Source: Candidatus Komeilibacteria bacterium
GTDB lineage: Bacteria > Patescibacteriota > Patescibacteriia > UBA1558 > 2-01-FULL-52-15
Direction of reading: 5' to 3'
Length of the DNA stretch: 23,153 nt
Assembly: GCA_016204595.1 (NCBI GenBank)
Contig: JACQKJ010000015.1
Span: 1 to 23,153 of the forward strand
Shown: positions 6,922 to 12,512 of the stretch, piece after piece
How the letters are laid out: each line of letters begins with the position of its first letter
Numbering within the stretch: the stretch's first letter is position 1
Notes under the pieces: generated by a model
Seen by the model: only the letters and a program-made list of their open reading frames with translations
What the model was told of the DNA's origin: nothing
The model's database searches: none
Made by a program: the position numbers and the translations under genes

Positions 6922-7642
6922 GTGCTGCTTTCATGCGGTATGAACAATACTCGCAGTCCTGTGACGCCTCTGGAATAGATCCGCTCTCGAGGCAATGAAC
7001 TATTTTTTCAAGCACCGTTTCGACCCATGCATCGTCTCCGGTGTAGGGAATGATCTTGACGTCGAATTCCAATTTGCCGTCGAACGCTTTTGCATCGCGT
7101 CTGCCGTTGCAATAGACGAAATAGCCGGTGTCGGAGACCGGGAAACCGTTCCGGCGCAGGAGCCATTGGTATATTTCCATCTGACGTTTGTATCCGTCTT
7201 GCCACTCGGCATCGAGAGTCACTTCACTGTCCTTGCTCGTCGCCTTGTAATCCACCACGTGTAATTCTCCTTTTGTGTTGATCCAGAGATCATCGACCGC
7301 GCCAAAGACAAGCAACCCCGTCTTCTCATGCTGATGCTGTACGCCGACGAAATTCTGCCGCCACGTGTCGATGTTATCATGCGCGAACGGTATCGCCTTG
7401 ATGCCATAGGTTTTCATCAATGGATGCGCCGTGCCCTTGGCGCGATGCATGTCAAACTCCTTCTTCAGAAGCAGATCCACGGCTGCATTGAGGTTAAAAG
7501 GAAAACTTGACGGCCGTGCCACTCCCAATTTGCGATCAAGGTAAAAACAACGCTGGCAGCGCATGAAATCCTCTATCTTGCTGCGTGAGATCTTTCGCAA
7601 CGGTGATGCGCCTCCTGGCCGCCGTGTCATTTTGGTAACCAT
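6902..7642 (-). CDS. PD-(D/E)XK nuclease, RecB/Cas4-like, with two CxxC pairs
   Basis: A 246-residue protein of the PD-(D/E)XK superfamily. GAVDDLW (114-120) supplies the first acidic residue, DYK (131-133) is the catalytic D-x-K, and QMEIYQW (154-160) is the Q-x3-Y motif of RecB/Cas4-type nucleases. Cysteines C29 and C32 near the N-terminus and C230 and C233 at the C-terminus bracket the domain, as in Cas4/AddB enzymes where four cysteines hold an iron-sulfur cluster. Here the spacing is CxxC plus CxxC. Predicted role is DNA end processing or repair; no cas genes are nearby. It is the last gene of a minus-strand run, 8 nt after the 4-TM gene. The final residues VTGNE are encoded by the heptamer array. 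The start is uncertain, with ATGs at residues 1 and 5 and no Shine-Dalgarno. Confidence 0.85.
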   Translation of the reverse strand: MVTKMTRRPGGASPLRKISRSKIEDFMRCQRCFYLDRKLGVARPSSFPFNLNAAVDLLLKKEFDMHRAKGTAHPLMKTYGIKAIPFAHDNIDTWRQNFVGVQHQHEKTGLLVFGAVDDLWINTKGELHVVDYKATSKDSEVTLDAEWQDGYKRQMEIYQWLLRRNGFPVSDTGYFVYCNGRRDAKAFDGKLEFDVKIIPYTGDDAWVETVLEKIVHCLESGSIPEASQDCEYCSYRMKAARVTGNE

Positions 7643-7650
7643 AGTTGTTG

Positions 7651-8133
7651 TCAGGAAAGTTTCTGCTTTTTACTCAGCCGCCAGAGAAGGTAGGAGCCGC
7701 TTGCGAGCGACAGCAGGAACAGCACGGCTCCGTAAAAACACGGCGTGCCGAACGGATCGCCAACGAGCTGACCTGAACAGCCGATCACCGGCTTACCCTG
7801 ATTTGCGACGAACTTGAAAAATCCATACGCGAAATTACCCCACGCGAACAAGGTGCCCGCGACCAGGAACCAGACAAGGTATTTCTCCTGCCGTTTTTGA
7901 GCTGCCTCTTCTTTTTTTCGAATGACGGCAATGGACCATATGAAAGCGATCAAAAAAGCCCACGCGCCGTAAAAGCACGGGGTCGTGACCGGGTTCGGGA
8001 ACCGGCAGTCCACAACTTTGAAGATCGTCCCCTCGATATCGTAAAATCTGCGGTAATCAATGGAGATCGTATACCACGCGAATACGGTGCCGCCGAGAAG
8101 CACAAGGCTCTGGACAAAAAACCACTTCTTCAT
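7651..8133 (-). CDS. Duplicated four-helix membrane protein with two exported cysteine pairs
   Basis: A 160-residue protein made of two tandem copies of one unit (about 16-71 and 94-150). Each unit starts T-(V/L)-F-A-W, passes through a loop with a cysteine, and reaches the shared TPCFYGA motif at the start of the next helix. The helices are about 4-24, 54-71, 85-106 and 133-153. Charged segments RKKEEAAQKRQEK (72-84) and RLSKKQKLS (end) place both loops outside the cell, so C43/C53 and C119/C132 are all extracytoplasmic. This is the layout of DsbB-type thiol oxidases (four helices, a cysteine pair per exported loop), but the spacing is not CxxC and sequence similarity is not evident. The function is unknown. 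I chose the ATG at 8133; a TTG at 8181 directly after the DUF167 stop would add 16 basic residues. Confidence 0.8.
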   Translation of the reverse strand: MKKWFFVQSLVLLGGTVFAWYTISIDYRRFYDIEGTIFKVVDCRFPNPVTTPCFYGAWAFLIAFIWSIAVIRKKEEAAQKRQEKYLVWFLVAGTLFAWGNFAYGFFKFVANQGKPVIGCSGQLVGDPFGTPCFYGAVLFLLSLASGSYLLWRLSKKQKLS

Positions 8134-8181
8134 ACGCTCTAAGGACGCCGTAATACTCCTTCCTTTCTTGCCAAAAGTCAA

Positions 8182-8448
8182 TTAATCTTTCGATACTTCG
8201 ATGATTTTATGGCGCTGCGTGTGGCCCGAGACAATATTCAGGAGACCGCGCCGTATCCCCAAATGCCGGGCAAGGACATCAAGAGCCGCTGTATTCGCTT
8301 TTCCCCGCTCCGGCACGGCGGTCACCCACACGCGAAACTCCGGATCGCCGCTGTCAGGGACCTGCTCGATCGTATTCCGAGAAGCTCGGGCTGTTACGAT
8401 GATACGATACCGGCGTACCTTACGGCCACTCGTTGCGCTCTTCTTCAT
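8182..8448 (-). CDS. DUF167/YggU family protein
   Basis: An 88-residue protein with the YggU/DUF167 pattern: YRIIVTARASRNTIE (14-28), a short beta hairpin FRVWVTAVPERGKANTAALDVLARHLGI (38-65) containing the diagnostic PxxGKAN motif, and the closing IVSGHTQRHKIIEV. The family is a conserved alpha/beta fold of unknown biochemical role; nucleic-acid binding has been proposed. It starts inside the 3' end of the upstream RsbW-like gene (29-nt overlap), which implies translational coupling. A GGAAG lies four bases before the ATG. The stop is followed by the 4-TM gene on the same strand. Confidence 0.85.
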   Translation of the reverse strand: MKKSATSGRKVRRYRIIVTARASRNTIEQVPDSGDPEFRVWVTAVPERGKANTAALDVLARHLGIRRGLLNIVSGHTQRHKIIEVSKD

Positions 8449-9061
8449 AGGACTTCCGTAATTCAGGATCGCGGATGTACTCTGGTTTTAAGCGCCAGTG
8501 ATACAGGCCGTCCTCCGCTTTTAAGATATCCACGTGTTCGGGCTTGAGGCGGGCAGGCAGTTTTTTCTCCCAATTCTCTTCCGAAGCGCCGATGCTCCCT
8601 TCCGGTCCTATGCGAAGCGTGACTTTGTTGCCTGGATCTGTAAAGTCTACGGAATCATACATGGAGCGCATCATAAACAACCCTCGCCCACTGGTCTTCT
8701 CAAGACCTTCCTTAGTGCGCGGATCAGGTATGGCGCGCCAATCAAATCCCCTGCCCGGGTCTTCGACGGTCAGCAGGATCGAATCGGGAGTAGCACTGAA
8801 ATTCACGCGAATTTTTTGCCCTTCGCCCTCAGCCCCGGGCCTGCCATATTTAAATGCGTTCGTTAATGCTTCTCTGAAAGCAAGCATAGGATACACAACC
8901 GCTTCCTCATCCCAACCCTGCTCCATCAGATACTTCGAAAAAGCATCAGCTGCCTGATTAACGGCAACGCCCATATCTAAACTAACGGGTAATTCCCATT
9001 CAGTGCCGTGCACGAGTTCAGTGTAATCTGGTTGTTCTTCCGGTTTTCCAAATTCCGACAT
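8420..9061 (-). CDS. RsbW/SpoIIAB-like GHKL ATPase with a C-terminal extension
   Basis: A 213-residue protein whose first 150 residues are a HATPase_c_2 domain as in anti-sigma serine kinases. The N-box is REALTNAFKYG (63-73), the G1 box DPGRGFDW (101-108) and the G2 box SGRGLFMMRSMYDSVDF (124-140). Residues 155-213 form an extension (LPARLKPEHVDILKAEDGLYHWRLKPEYIRDPE) not part of the standard RsbW domain. By family it would bind ATP and either phosphorylate a STAS anti-anti-sigma partner or sequester a sigma factor. No STAS, PP2C or sigma gene is adjacent, so the partner is unknown. It lies 6 nt after msrB and overlaps DUF167 by 29 nt, within a redox/stress-flavoured gene run, which makes a stress-response role plausible but unproven. 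Confidence 0.85.
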   Translation of the reverse strand: MSEFGKPEEQPDYTELVHGTEWELPVSLDMGVAVNQAADAFSKYLMEQGWDEEAVVYPMLAFREALTNAFKYGRPGAEGEGQKIRVNFSATPDSILLTVEDPGRGFDWRAIPDPRTKEGLEKTSGRGLFMMRSMYDSVDFTDPGNKVTLRIGPEGSIGASEENWEKKLPARLKPEHVDILKAEDGLYHWRLKPEYIRDPELRKSYEEERNEWP

Positions 9062-9067
9062 AGCCGG

Positions 9068-9478
9068 TTACTTCCCTTCTCCCTCCTTTTTCATGTTAAG
9101 CGAACACGAATTGATACAGTACCGCATCCCGGTCGTTGCCTTGGGCCCGTCATCAAAGACATGTCCCAAATGGCTGCCGCAACGGGAACAGACGACTTCG
9201 GTTCTCCGCATGCCATGCGACGTATCAACCACTTCCTTGACCCTTCCTTCCGCAAGCGGCCGGTCAAAGCTGGGCCAGCCCGACCCGGAATCGAACTTGG
9301 TATCCGAAGAAAAAAGTTCCTGGCCGCACGCGGCGCAATGATACATCCCTTTTCCATGCTCATTCCAATACGTGCCGGTGAATGCCGGCTCGGTTCCTTT
9401 TTCCCGAAGCGTATGGTATTGCTCCGGAGTCAGTTCCTTCTTCCAGTCTTCCTCGGTTTTTTGCATCACGTCACTCAT
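9068..9478 (-). CDS. msrB: Peptide-methionine (R)-S-oxide reductase
   Basis: A cytoplasmic repair enzyme reducing methionine-R-sulfoxide in proteins with thioredoxin as usual electron donor. The 136-residue product is a complete MsrB domain. It has LTPEQYHTLREKGTEPAFTG, zinc cysteines CAAC (C48, C51) and CSRC (C97, C100), the fold signature SGSGWPSF, and GHVFDDGP before the catalytic motif RYCINSCSL with active cysteine C121. Most MsrBs read RYCxNSASL; here the alanine is a cysteine (C125), four residues from the catalytic one. The ATG at 9478 is chosen because the MsrB domain begins just after it and GGAG lies 13 nt upstream. A TTG at 9514 overlapping the lipoprotein stop would add 12 unconserved residues. 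No secretion signal. Confidence 0.93.
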   Translation of the reverse strand: MSDVMQKTEEDWKKELTPEQYHTLREKGTEPAFTGTYWNEHGKGMYHCAACGQELFSSDTKFDSGSGWPSFDRPLAEGRVKEVVDTSHGMRRTEVVCSRCGSHLGHVFDDGPKATTGMRYCINSCSLNMKKEGEGK

Positions 9479-9510
9479 AACATCAAGTTTACTCCGATTA
9501 CTCGATCTGC

Positions 9511-9999
9511 TCAATATTTGATATCGACAAAAGGATCCTTGATTCCTTCCATTGAAAGCTGCGCCATGACCGATTGCCCCTGCTCATCCAGAACAATAGA
9601 ATCATCGGTCTGCCTAAACCTGCGATCCCCGTTGTCCGCGCGGACCTCGGCATAGAGCTGTTCCGTTCCTAAAAAATCACGTAAGAGTTCCAGACGAATG
9701 TCCCGCGCCTCGCCGGAAGGCAGCAACGGACTCACACCGACCACAACACCAGGCTTGCCGTAGAGATCGTCCCTGATAACGATAAAGCCGGGTGCCGCAA
9801 GACGAACTGCATCAATGACCACAAAACCGCCCTGCTGCTTAGTTGCTAGAACAAGAACGTTGTTACCCGCAGGCAACTCTACAACGGGTTTCTGTTGAAT
9901 AGGCCGTACATTCTTCTTCTTGAAACAACCGGTACTTACAACGGCAATGATGATCGCAAGAACAATAAAAACGTTCTTTTTCTGCATGTGTATGATCAT
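9511..9999 (-). CDS. Lipoprotein with a DUF7282-like beta domain
   Basis: A 162-residue secreted lipoprotein. The signal peptide MIIHMQKKNVFIVLAIIIAVVSTGC ends in the lipobox STGC, so C25 is the predicted lipidated residue and the rest is outside the membrane. The mature part is beta-rich: VLVLATKQQGGFVVIDAVRLAAPGFIVIRDD then GKPGVVVGVSPLLPSGEARDIRLELL. This order (GGFVVI, GxPGxVVG, LxxGxxxDI) resembles the DUF7282 domain of exported proteins. The function is unknown. Its ATG overlaps the stop of the RNHCP gene as ATGA, and GGAGGAAG lies about four to six bases upstream, the strongest Shine-Dalgarno in this operon. Confidence 0.8.
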   Translation of the reverse strand: MIIHMQKKNVFIVLAIIIAVVSTGCFKKKNVRPIQQKPVVELPAGNNVLVLATKQQGGFVVIDAVRLAAPGFIVIRDDLYGKPGVVVGVSPLLPSGEARDIRLELLRDFLGTEQLYAEVRADNGDRRFRQTDDSIVLDEQGQSVMAQLSMEGIKDPFVDIKY

Positions 10000-10304
10000 T
10001 TTCTTCCTCCCTTATAGCTCAGAGCGATGATCGCCTCACGCCGGTCGTTCGGCGCTGTTTTGTTCTTTCGCTTCATGCCGCACCACCCGCACCGGTGCAC
10101 GATATTTTCGGTTTCCCCCTCAAGGATAAGCTCAATGGGTTCCATCATGCCCTGACACGGTTCTTCACGGTCCCCCGGGAACCGATCCACGTGCTTGCTC
10201 CACAGGCAGGACGGGCAATGGTTGGTAAATCCGCTGCCCTTCACTTCAGTACCGCAGTGCGCGCAGGAAAAATCCTCGATCTTTTTTGCAAATGTCTGTC
10301 CCAT
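9996..10304 (-). CDS. RNHCP-domain zinc protein
   Basis: A 102-residue protein with the RNHCP signature: CAHC (C14, C17), then TNHCPSCLWSKHVD (27-40) with C30 and C33, PGDREEPCQGMMEP (43-56) with C50, and RCGWCGMKRKNKTAPNDR (71-88) with C72 and C75. These seven cysteines suggest two zinc ribbons. The family motif begins RNHCP; here the arginine is threonine. The biochemical role is unknown, with RNA or nucleic-acid binding a guess from the zinc ribbons and basic tail. It is the first gene of the seven-gene minus run, and its ATG directly follows the terminal repeat of a palindromic element (10304-10405), with no Shine-Dalgarno. Confidence 0.88.
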   Translation of the reverse strand: MGQTFAKKIEDFSCAHCGTEVKGSGFTNHCPSCLWSKHVDRFPGDREEPCQGMMEPIELILEGETENIVHRCGWCGMKRKNKTAPNDRREAIIALSYKGGRK

Positions 10305-10405
10305 CCCGTTAGAAATGCCCGTTTATACTTTTATCGAAAATATTCATATTTCGGATGTACCGAGCTATTCGGTTATAGAATCGTGAGATGAAATTTCTAA
10401 CGGGA
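10304..10405. repeat. 102-bp palindromic element, CCCGTTAGAAAT termini (copy 1)
   Basis: TCCCGTTAGAAAT (10304-10316) and ATTTCTAACGGGA (10393-10405) are perfect 13-bp inverted repeats around a 76-nt AT-rich centre with no gene. Its outer base is part of the RNHCP start codon. The termini match those of a second element at 14175-14278. It fills the whole gap between the ABC permease stop and RNHCP. Confidence 0.8.
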
Positions 10406-10410
10406 CCCCC

Positions 10411-11172
10411 TCAGTTCTTAAGTTTATACCCGCTTCGCACTAATTGCCAAGTCGCCCCGAGCATGACCACAAAGAGCGCCATCACGACCGCGAACGCGGT
10501 CACCGGCATGACGTCCGATATGCCGAAAAACCCGTACCGCATCCCGTTGATCATGTAGAACAGCGGATTATAATACGTCAGGCGCTGGGCAAAAGCCGGC
10601 AGCATTTCAGCCGAGTAAAATATTCCTCCCAGAAAGCTCAACGGCATGATGATGAAGTTGGGAAAAACGGAAGCGTGCTCGAAATTATCCGCAACGACTC
10701 CCACCAGAAACCCAAGGAGCGCAAAACAGGCACCGACCAGAATGAGCATAAGCAAAATGAAAAAGGGATGCCCGATATGGAACGGAACGAAGAACAGCGC
10801 CGTGAGATAAATCGCTCCCGCAGTAATGATCGAGCGGCCGACCGATCCGATCACAAACCCCATGATGATCTCGAGATATGACATGGGCGACACCAGCAGG
10901 TCGTTGAAGGTGTTCATGTACTTCGCAAGGATCATGGAAGAAAATACTCCGTTGAAGGCGCCGGTGATCATGTTCATCATGATAAGACCCGGCATGATGA
11001 ACTCTGTATAGCTAATACCCTGGATAGCGCCGAGCCGGCCGCCGATAGCATGGCCGAACACCAGGAAATACAAAACCGTCGTGGCGATGGGCGCGCCCAA
11101 AACCTGAAACGGCAGTTTGAAGACGTGCCCTATTTCTTTCTTCGCTATGGTGACGGTGGGGATGAAGTTCAT
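10411..11172 (-). CDS. ABC-2 type exporter permease
   Basis: A 253-residue integral membrane protein with six hydrophobic helices, of the ABC-2 (YadH/NodJ/DrrB-like) type. A short amphipathic N-terminal segment (TIAKKEIGHVFKLPFQVLGAPI) leads into the first helix. The central part shows YTEFIMPGLIMMNMITGAFNGVFSSM and the conserved extracellular region NFIIMPLSFLGGIFYSAEMLPAFAQRLTYYNPLFYMINGMR (about 184-225), characteristic of the family. It would pair with the ATPase encoded just upstream, whose stop overlaps its ATG (ATGA), to export a lipid, drug or polysaccharide. The substrate cannot be told. Half-transporter size implies a homodimeric permease with two ATPase subunits. Confidence 0.9.
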   Translation of the reverse strand: MNFIPTVTIAKKEIGHVFKLPFQVLGAPIATTVLYFLVFGHAIGGRLGAIQGISYTEFIMPGLIMMNMITGAFNGVFSSMILAKYMNTFNDLLVSPMSYLEIIMGFVIGSVGRSIITAGAIYLTALFFVPFHIGHPFFILLMLILVGACFALLGFLVGVVADNFEHASVFPNFIIMPLSFLGGIFYSAEMLPAFAQRLTYYNPLFYMINGMRYGFFGISDVMPVTAFAVVMALFVVMLGATWQLVRSGYKLKN

Positions 11173-11903
11173 ACGTTGTTGTCCTGGTTAACGTATTTAC
11201 GGTAGATATCGGCAAGAGGCGTGCCGTGATCGCTCAATAGTTTTTCTTTCTCCTCGACCAAGAGAATTCTGCCCTGGTTGATGATCGCTACGCGATCGGC
11301 GAGCGCTTCTGCCTCCTCAAGATAGTGCGTCGTCAGGATGATCGTCTTGTGCATCTTCCGCATCGTGCGAACCAATGACCAGAGATTCTCCCGGAGCTCT
11401 ACGTCAACACCGGCTGTCGGCTCATCCAGGAACACGATCTCCGGATCATGGACCAGGGCTTTTGCGATCATCATGCGCCGCTTCATGCCGCCGGACAAAG
11501 ACCTGCCCGGAGACTTCCGCTTGTCATCCAGTTTCAGGTCCTTGAGCAGCTGCTCAATGCGGGCGTCGGCGCTCCTAATGCCGAAATACCCTGCCTGAAG
11601 CCGAAGGTACTCCTCGACCTTCAAAAACGGGTCTGCAGCAAGCTCCTGCTGCACCAATCCTATTTTCGACCTCGTGAAACGGTATTCCTTCTCGACGTCT
11701 TTGCCCATGACCGTGACCTCGCCTGATGTTTTAAAGACAAGGCCTGCTACGATATTGATGAGCGTTGTCTTGCCAGCACCGTTCGGACCCAAAAGGCCAA
11801 AAATTTCCCCTTTATGTATATCAAGAGAAACGTCTTTCAAAGCCTGAAAGCCGTTCTTGTAGGTCTTGTTGAGATTCTTGATCAAGATGACTGATTCTGA
11901 CAT
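11169..11903 (-). CDS. ABC transporter ATP-binding protein
   Basis: A 244-residue ATPase subunit of an ABC-2 exporter. It has Walker A GPNGAGKT (39-46), Q-loop VQQE (84-87), signature LSGGM (136-140), Walker B IVFLDE (156-161) with the D-loop TAGVD, and switch histidine H193 in TTHYLEEAEALAD. I chose the ATG at 11903 (MSESVILIKNL). The open frame extends to 12074, but that part covers the tRNA-Lys gene and a terminator, and a TATAAT ends only seven bases before this ATG, so the mRNA is probably leaderless. An in-frame ATG three codons upstream (11912) overlaps the -10 box and is less likely. It overlaps the permease gene by 4 nt. Confidence 0.93.
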   Translation of the reverse strand: MSESVILIKNLNKTYKNGFQALKDVSLDIHKGEIFGLLGPNGAGKTTLINIVAGLVFKTSGEVTVMGKDVEKEYRFTRSKIGLVQQELAADPFLKVEEYLRLQAGYFGIRSADARIEQLLKDLKLDDKRKSPGRSLSGGMKRRMMIAKALVHDPEIVFLDEPTAGVDVELRENLWSLVRTMRKMHKTIILTTHYLEEAEALADRVAIINQGRILLVEEKEKLLSDHGTPLADIYRKYVNQDNNV

Positions 11904-11910
11904 GAAATGC

Positions 11911-11939
11911 ATTATACTAAAAAGCCCCTTTCGGGGCAA
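11911..11939 (-). promoter_or_regulatory. Promoter of the ABC operon, overlapping a terminator
   Basis: On the minus strand TTGCCC (11934-11939), a 17-nt spacer and a perfect TATAAT (11911-11916). The start codon begins 7 nt after the -10 box, so transcription would begin at or next to the ATG. The terminator hairpin behind tRNA-Lys (11924-11937) lies inside the promoter. Confidence 0.6.
11919..11937 (-). terminator. Terminator behind tRNA-Lys
   Basis: On the minus strand GCCCC-GAAA-GGGGC (11924-11937) is followed directly by TTTTT (11919-11923). A compact, strong intrinsic terminator about 110 nt after the tRNA 3' end. Confidence 0.8.
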
Positions 11940-12028
11940 TGATACACGTAACAAATATGGCCTCAAACTAGTCGTTCCTTGTAATAGAAGCTCCGCTTCA
12001 CTACAGGGCAGGTCGCTCCGGTTCAGGG

Positions 12029-12049
12029 CACCCCGCCTGCTGCGGGGTG
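12029..12049 (-). other. GC-rich hairpin at the tRNA-Lys 3' end
   Basis: CACCCCGC (12029-12036) and GCGGGGTG (12042-12049) form an 8-bp stem with a 5-nt loop. On the minus strand it begins within the encoded CCA and has no T-run, so it is not a terminator. It may guide 3' processing of the tRNA precursor. Confidence 0.5.
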
Positions 12050-12124
12050 GTGGGTCCAGATGGATTCGAACCATCGACCATTTGCTTAAAAGGCAACTGC
12101 TCTACCAGGCTGAGCTATGGACCC
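12048..12124 (-). tRNA. tRNA-Lys (anticodon UUU) with encoded CCA
   Basis: On the minus strand the acceptor arms GGGTCCA (12118-12124) and TGGACCC (12052-12058) pair fully. The D arm is GCTC...GAGC, the anticodon loop CTTTTAA carries TTT, and the T arm is GATGG-TTCGAAT-CCATC. The discriminator A and a genomic CCA follow (12048-12051). The anticodon stem has four good pairs and a G-A mismatch at position 27-43, where E. coli tRNA-Lys has a G-U. The overall sequence is otherwise close to bacterial tRNA-Lys. Confidence 0.95.
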
Positions 12125-12130
12125 ATGATT

Positions 12131-12165
12131 TAACTTCTAACTTTTGACAAGTAACGATTGACGAT
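12131..12165 (+). repeat. Five contiguous heptamers, motif TRACNNN
   Basis: Exactly in-register 7-mers begin at 12131, 12138, 12145, 12152 and 12159. Each starts TAAC or TGAC (for example TAACTTC, TGACAAG). It lies immediately upstream of tRNA-Lys on the opposite strand. Confidence 0.7.
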
Positions 12166-12428
12166 ACTTCACCCAATAACGACTCATGAAATCCATAGCG
12201 AAGCCTGGAAGGCTGCCTGCCCCACGAAGCCTTGGCGAAGTGGGGAGCTATGGACCCCGTTGGAACTACTTACTTTCTGATAATTGACCAAGAAAAGCGG
12301 AGCTATCATAAAACAAAAAAAGCCAAAAGTCAATTCGCACCGATAACCCACAAAATATGGACACTAAGCGCCTTGCTGGGCTTTACAAAAAAAGATAAGA
12401 TACCCTGTACTTGGGAACCAGGTAAAGG

Positions 12429-12505
12429 GTAATCAGTAATGCGTAATCGGTAAGTAAGGGAAGGTTTTTTTACTGATTACTGATTACTTATTACCCATTA
12501 CTCTA
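12429..12505. repeat. Inverted pair of 7-nt-period arrays upstream of dnaB
   Basis: The left arm is four heptamers GTAANNN (12429-12456). The right arm is five heptamers TACNNAT-like (12471-12505). GTAATCAGTAA (12429-12439) pairs perfectly with TTACTGATTAC (12470-12480), and other registers can also pair. The arms are joined by a purine-rich loop and a T-run. The arrays end 7 nt before the dnaB ATG. Confidence 0.75.
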
Positions 12506-12512
12506 TACAAAA

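Larger units (their letters stand above)
12125..12512. other. 388-bp region between tRNA-Lys and dnaB
   Basis: It holds, in order: a 35-nt array of heptamers (12131-12165); a hairpin CCCCAC (12220-12225)/GTGGGG (12240-12245); a 13-nt copy of the tRNA-Lys 5' end, GAGCTATGGACCC, at 12245-12257; an AT-rich stretch; and a two-armed heptamer array (12429-12505) just before dnaB. A 60-codon frame from ATG 12250 to TAA 12432 exists but looks unlike a gene. I found no clear dnaB promoter. Confidence 0.6.

Noticed and set aside
11904..12074. N-terminal extension of the ABC ATPase frame up to 12074
   Set aside because: It would translate across the terminator and the 3' part of the tRNA-Lys gene; the ABC domain and a promoter both place the start at 11903.
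12232..12432. A 66-codon plus-strand frame (TTG start, internal ATG at 12250) between tRNA-Lys and dnaB
   Set aside because: It begins within a hairpin and a copied tRNA fragment and ends inside a heptamer array. It has no ribosome-binding site, is lysine-rich from AT-rich DNA, and resembles no family.
12504..12509. TATACA just before the dnaB ATG as a -10 box
   Set aside because: It ends three bases before the start codon, which would place transcription initiation inside the coding sequence, and no -35 box sits at the right distance.
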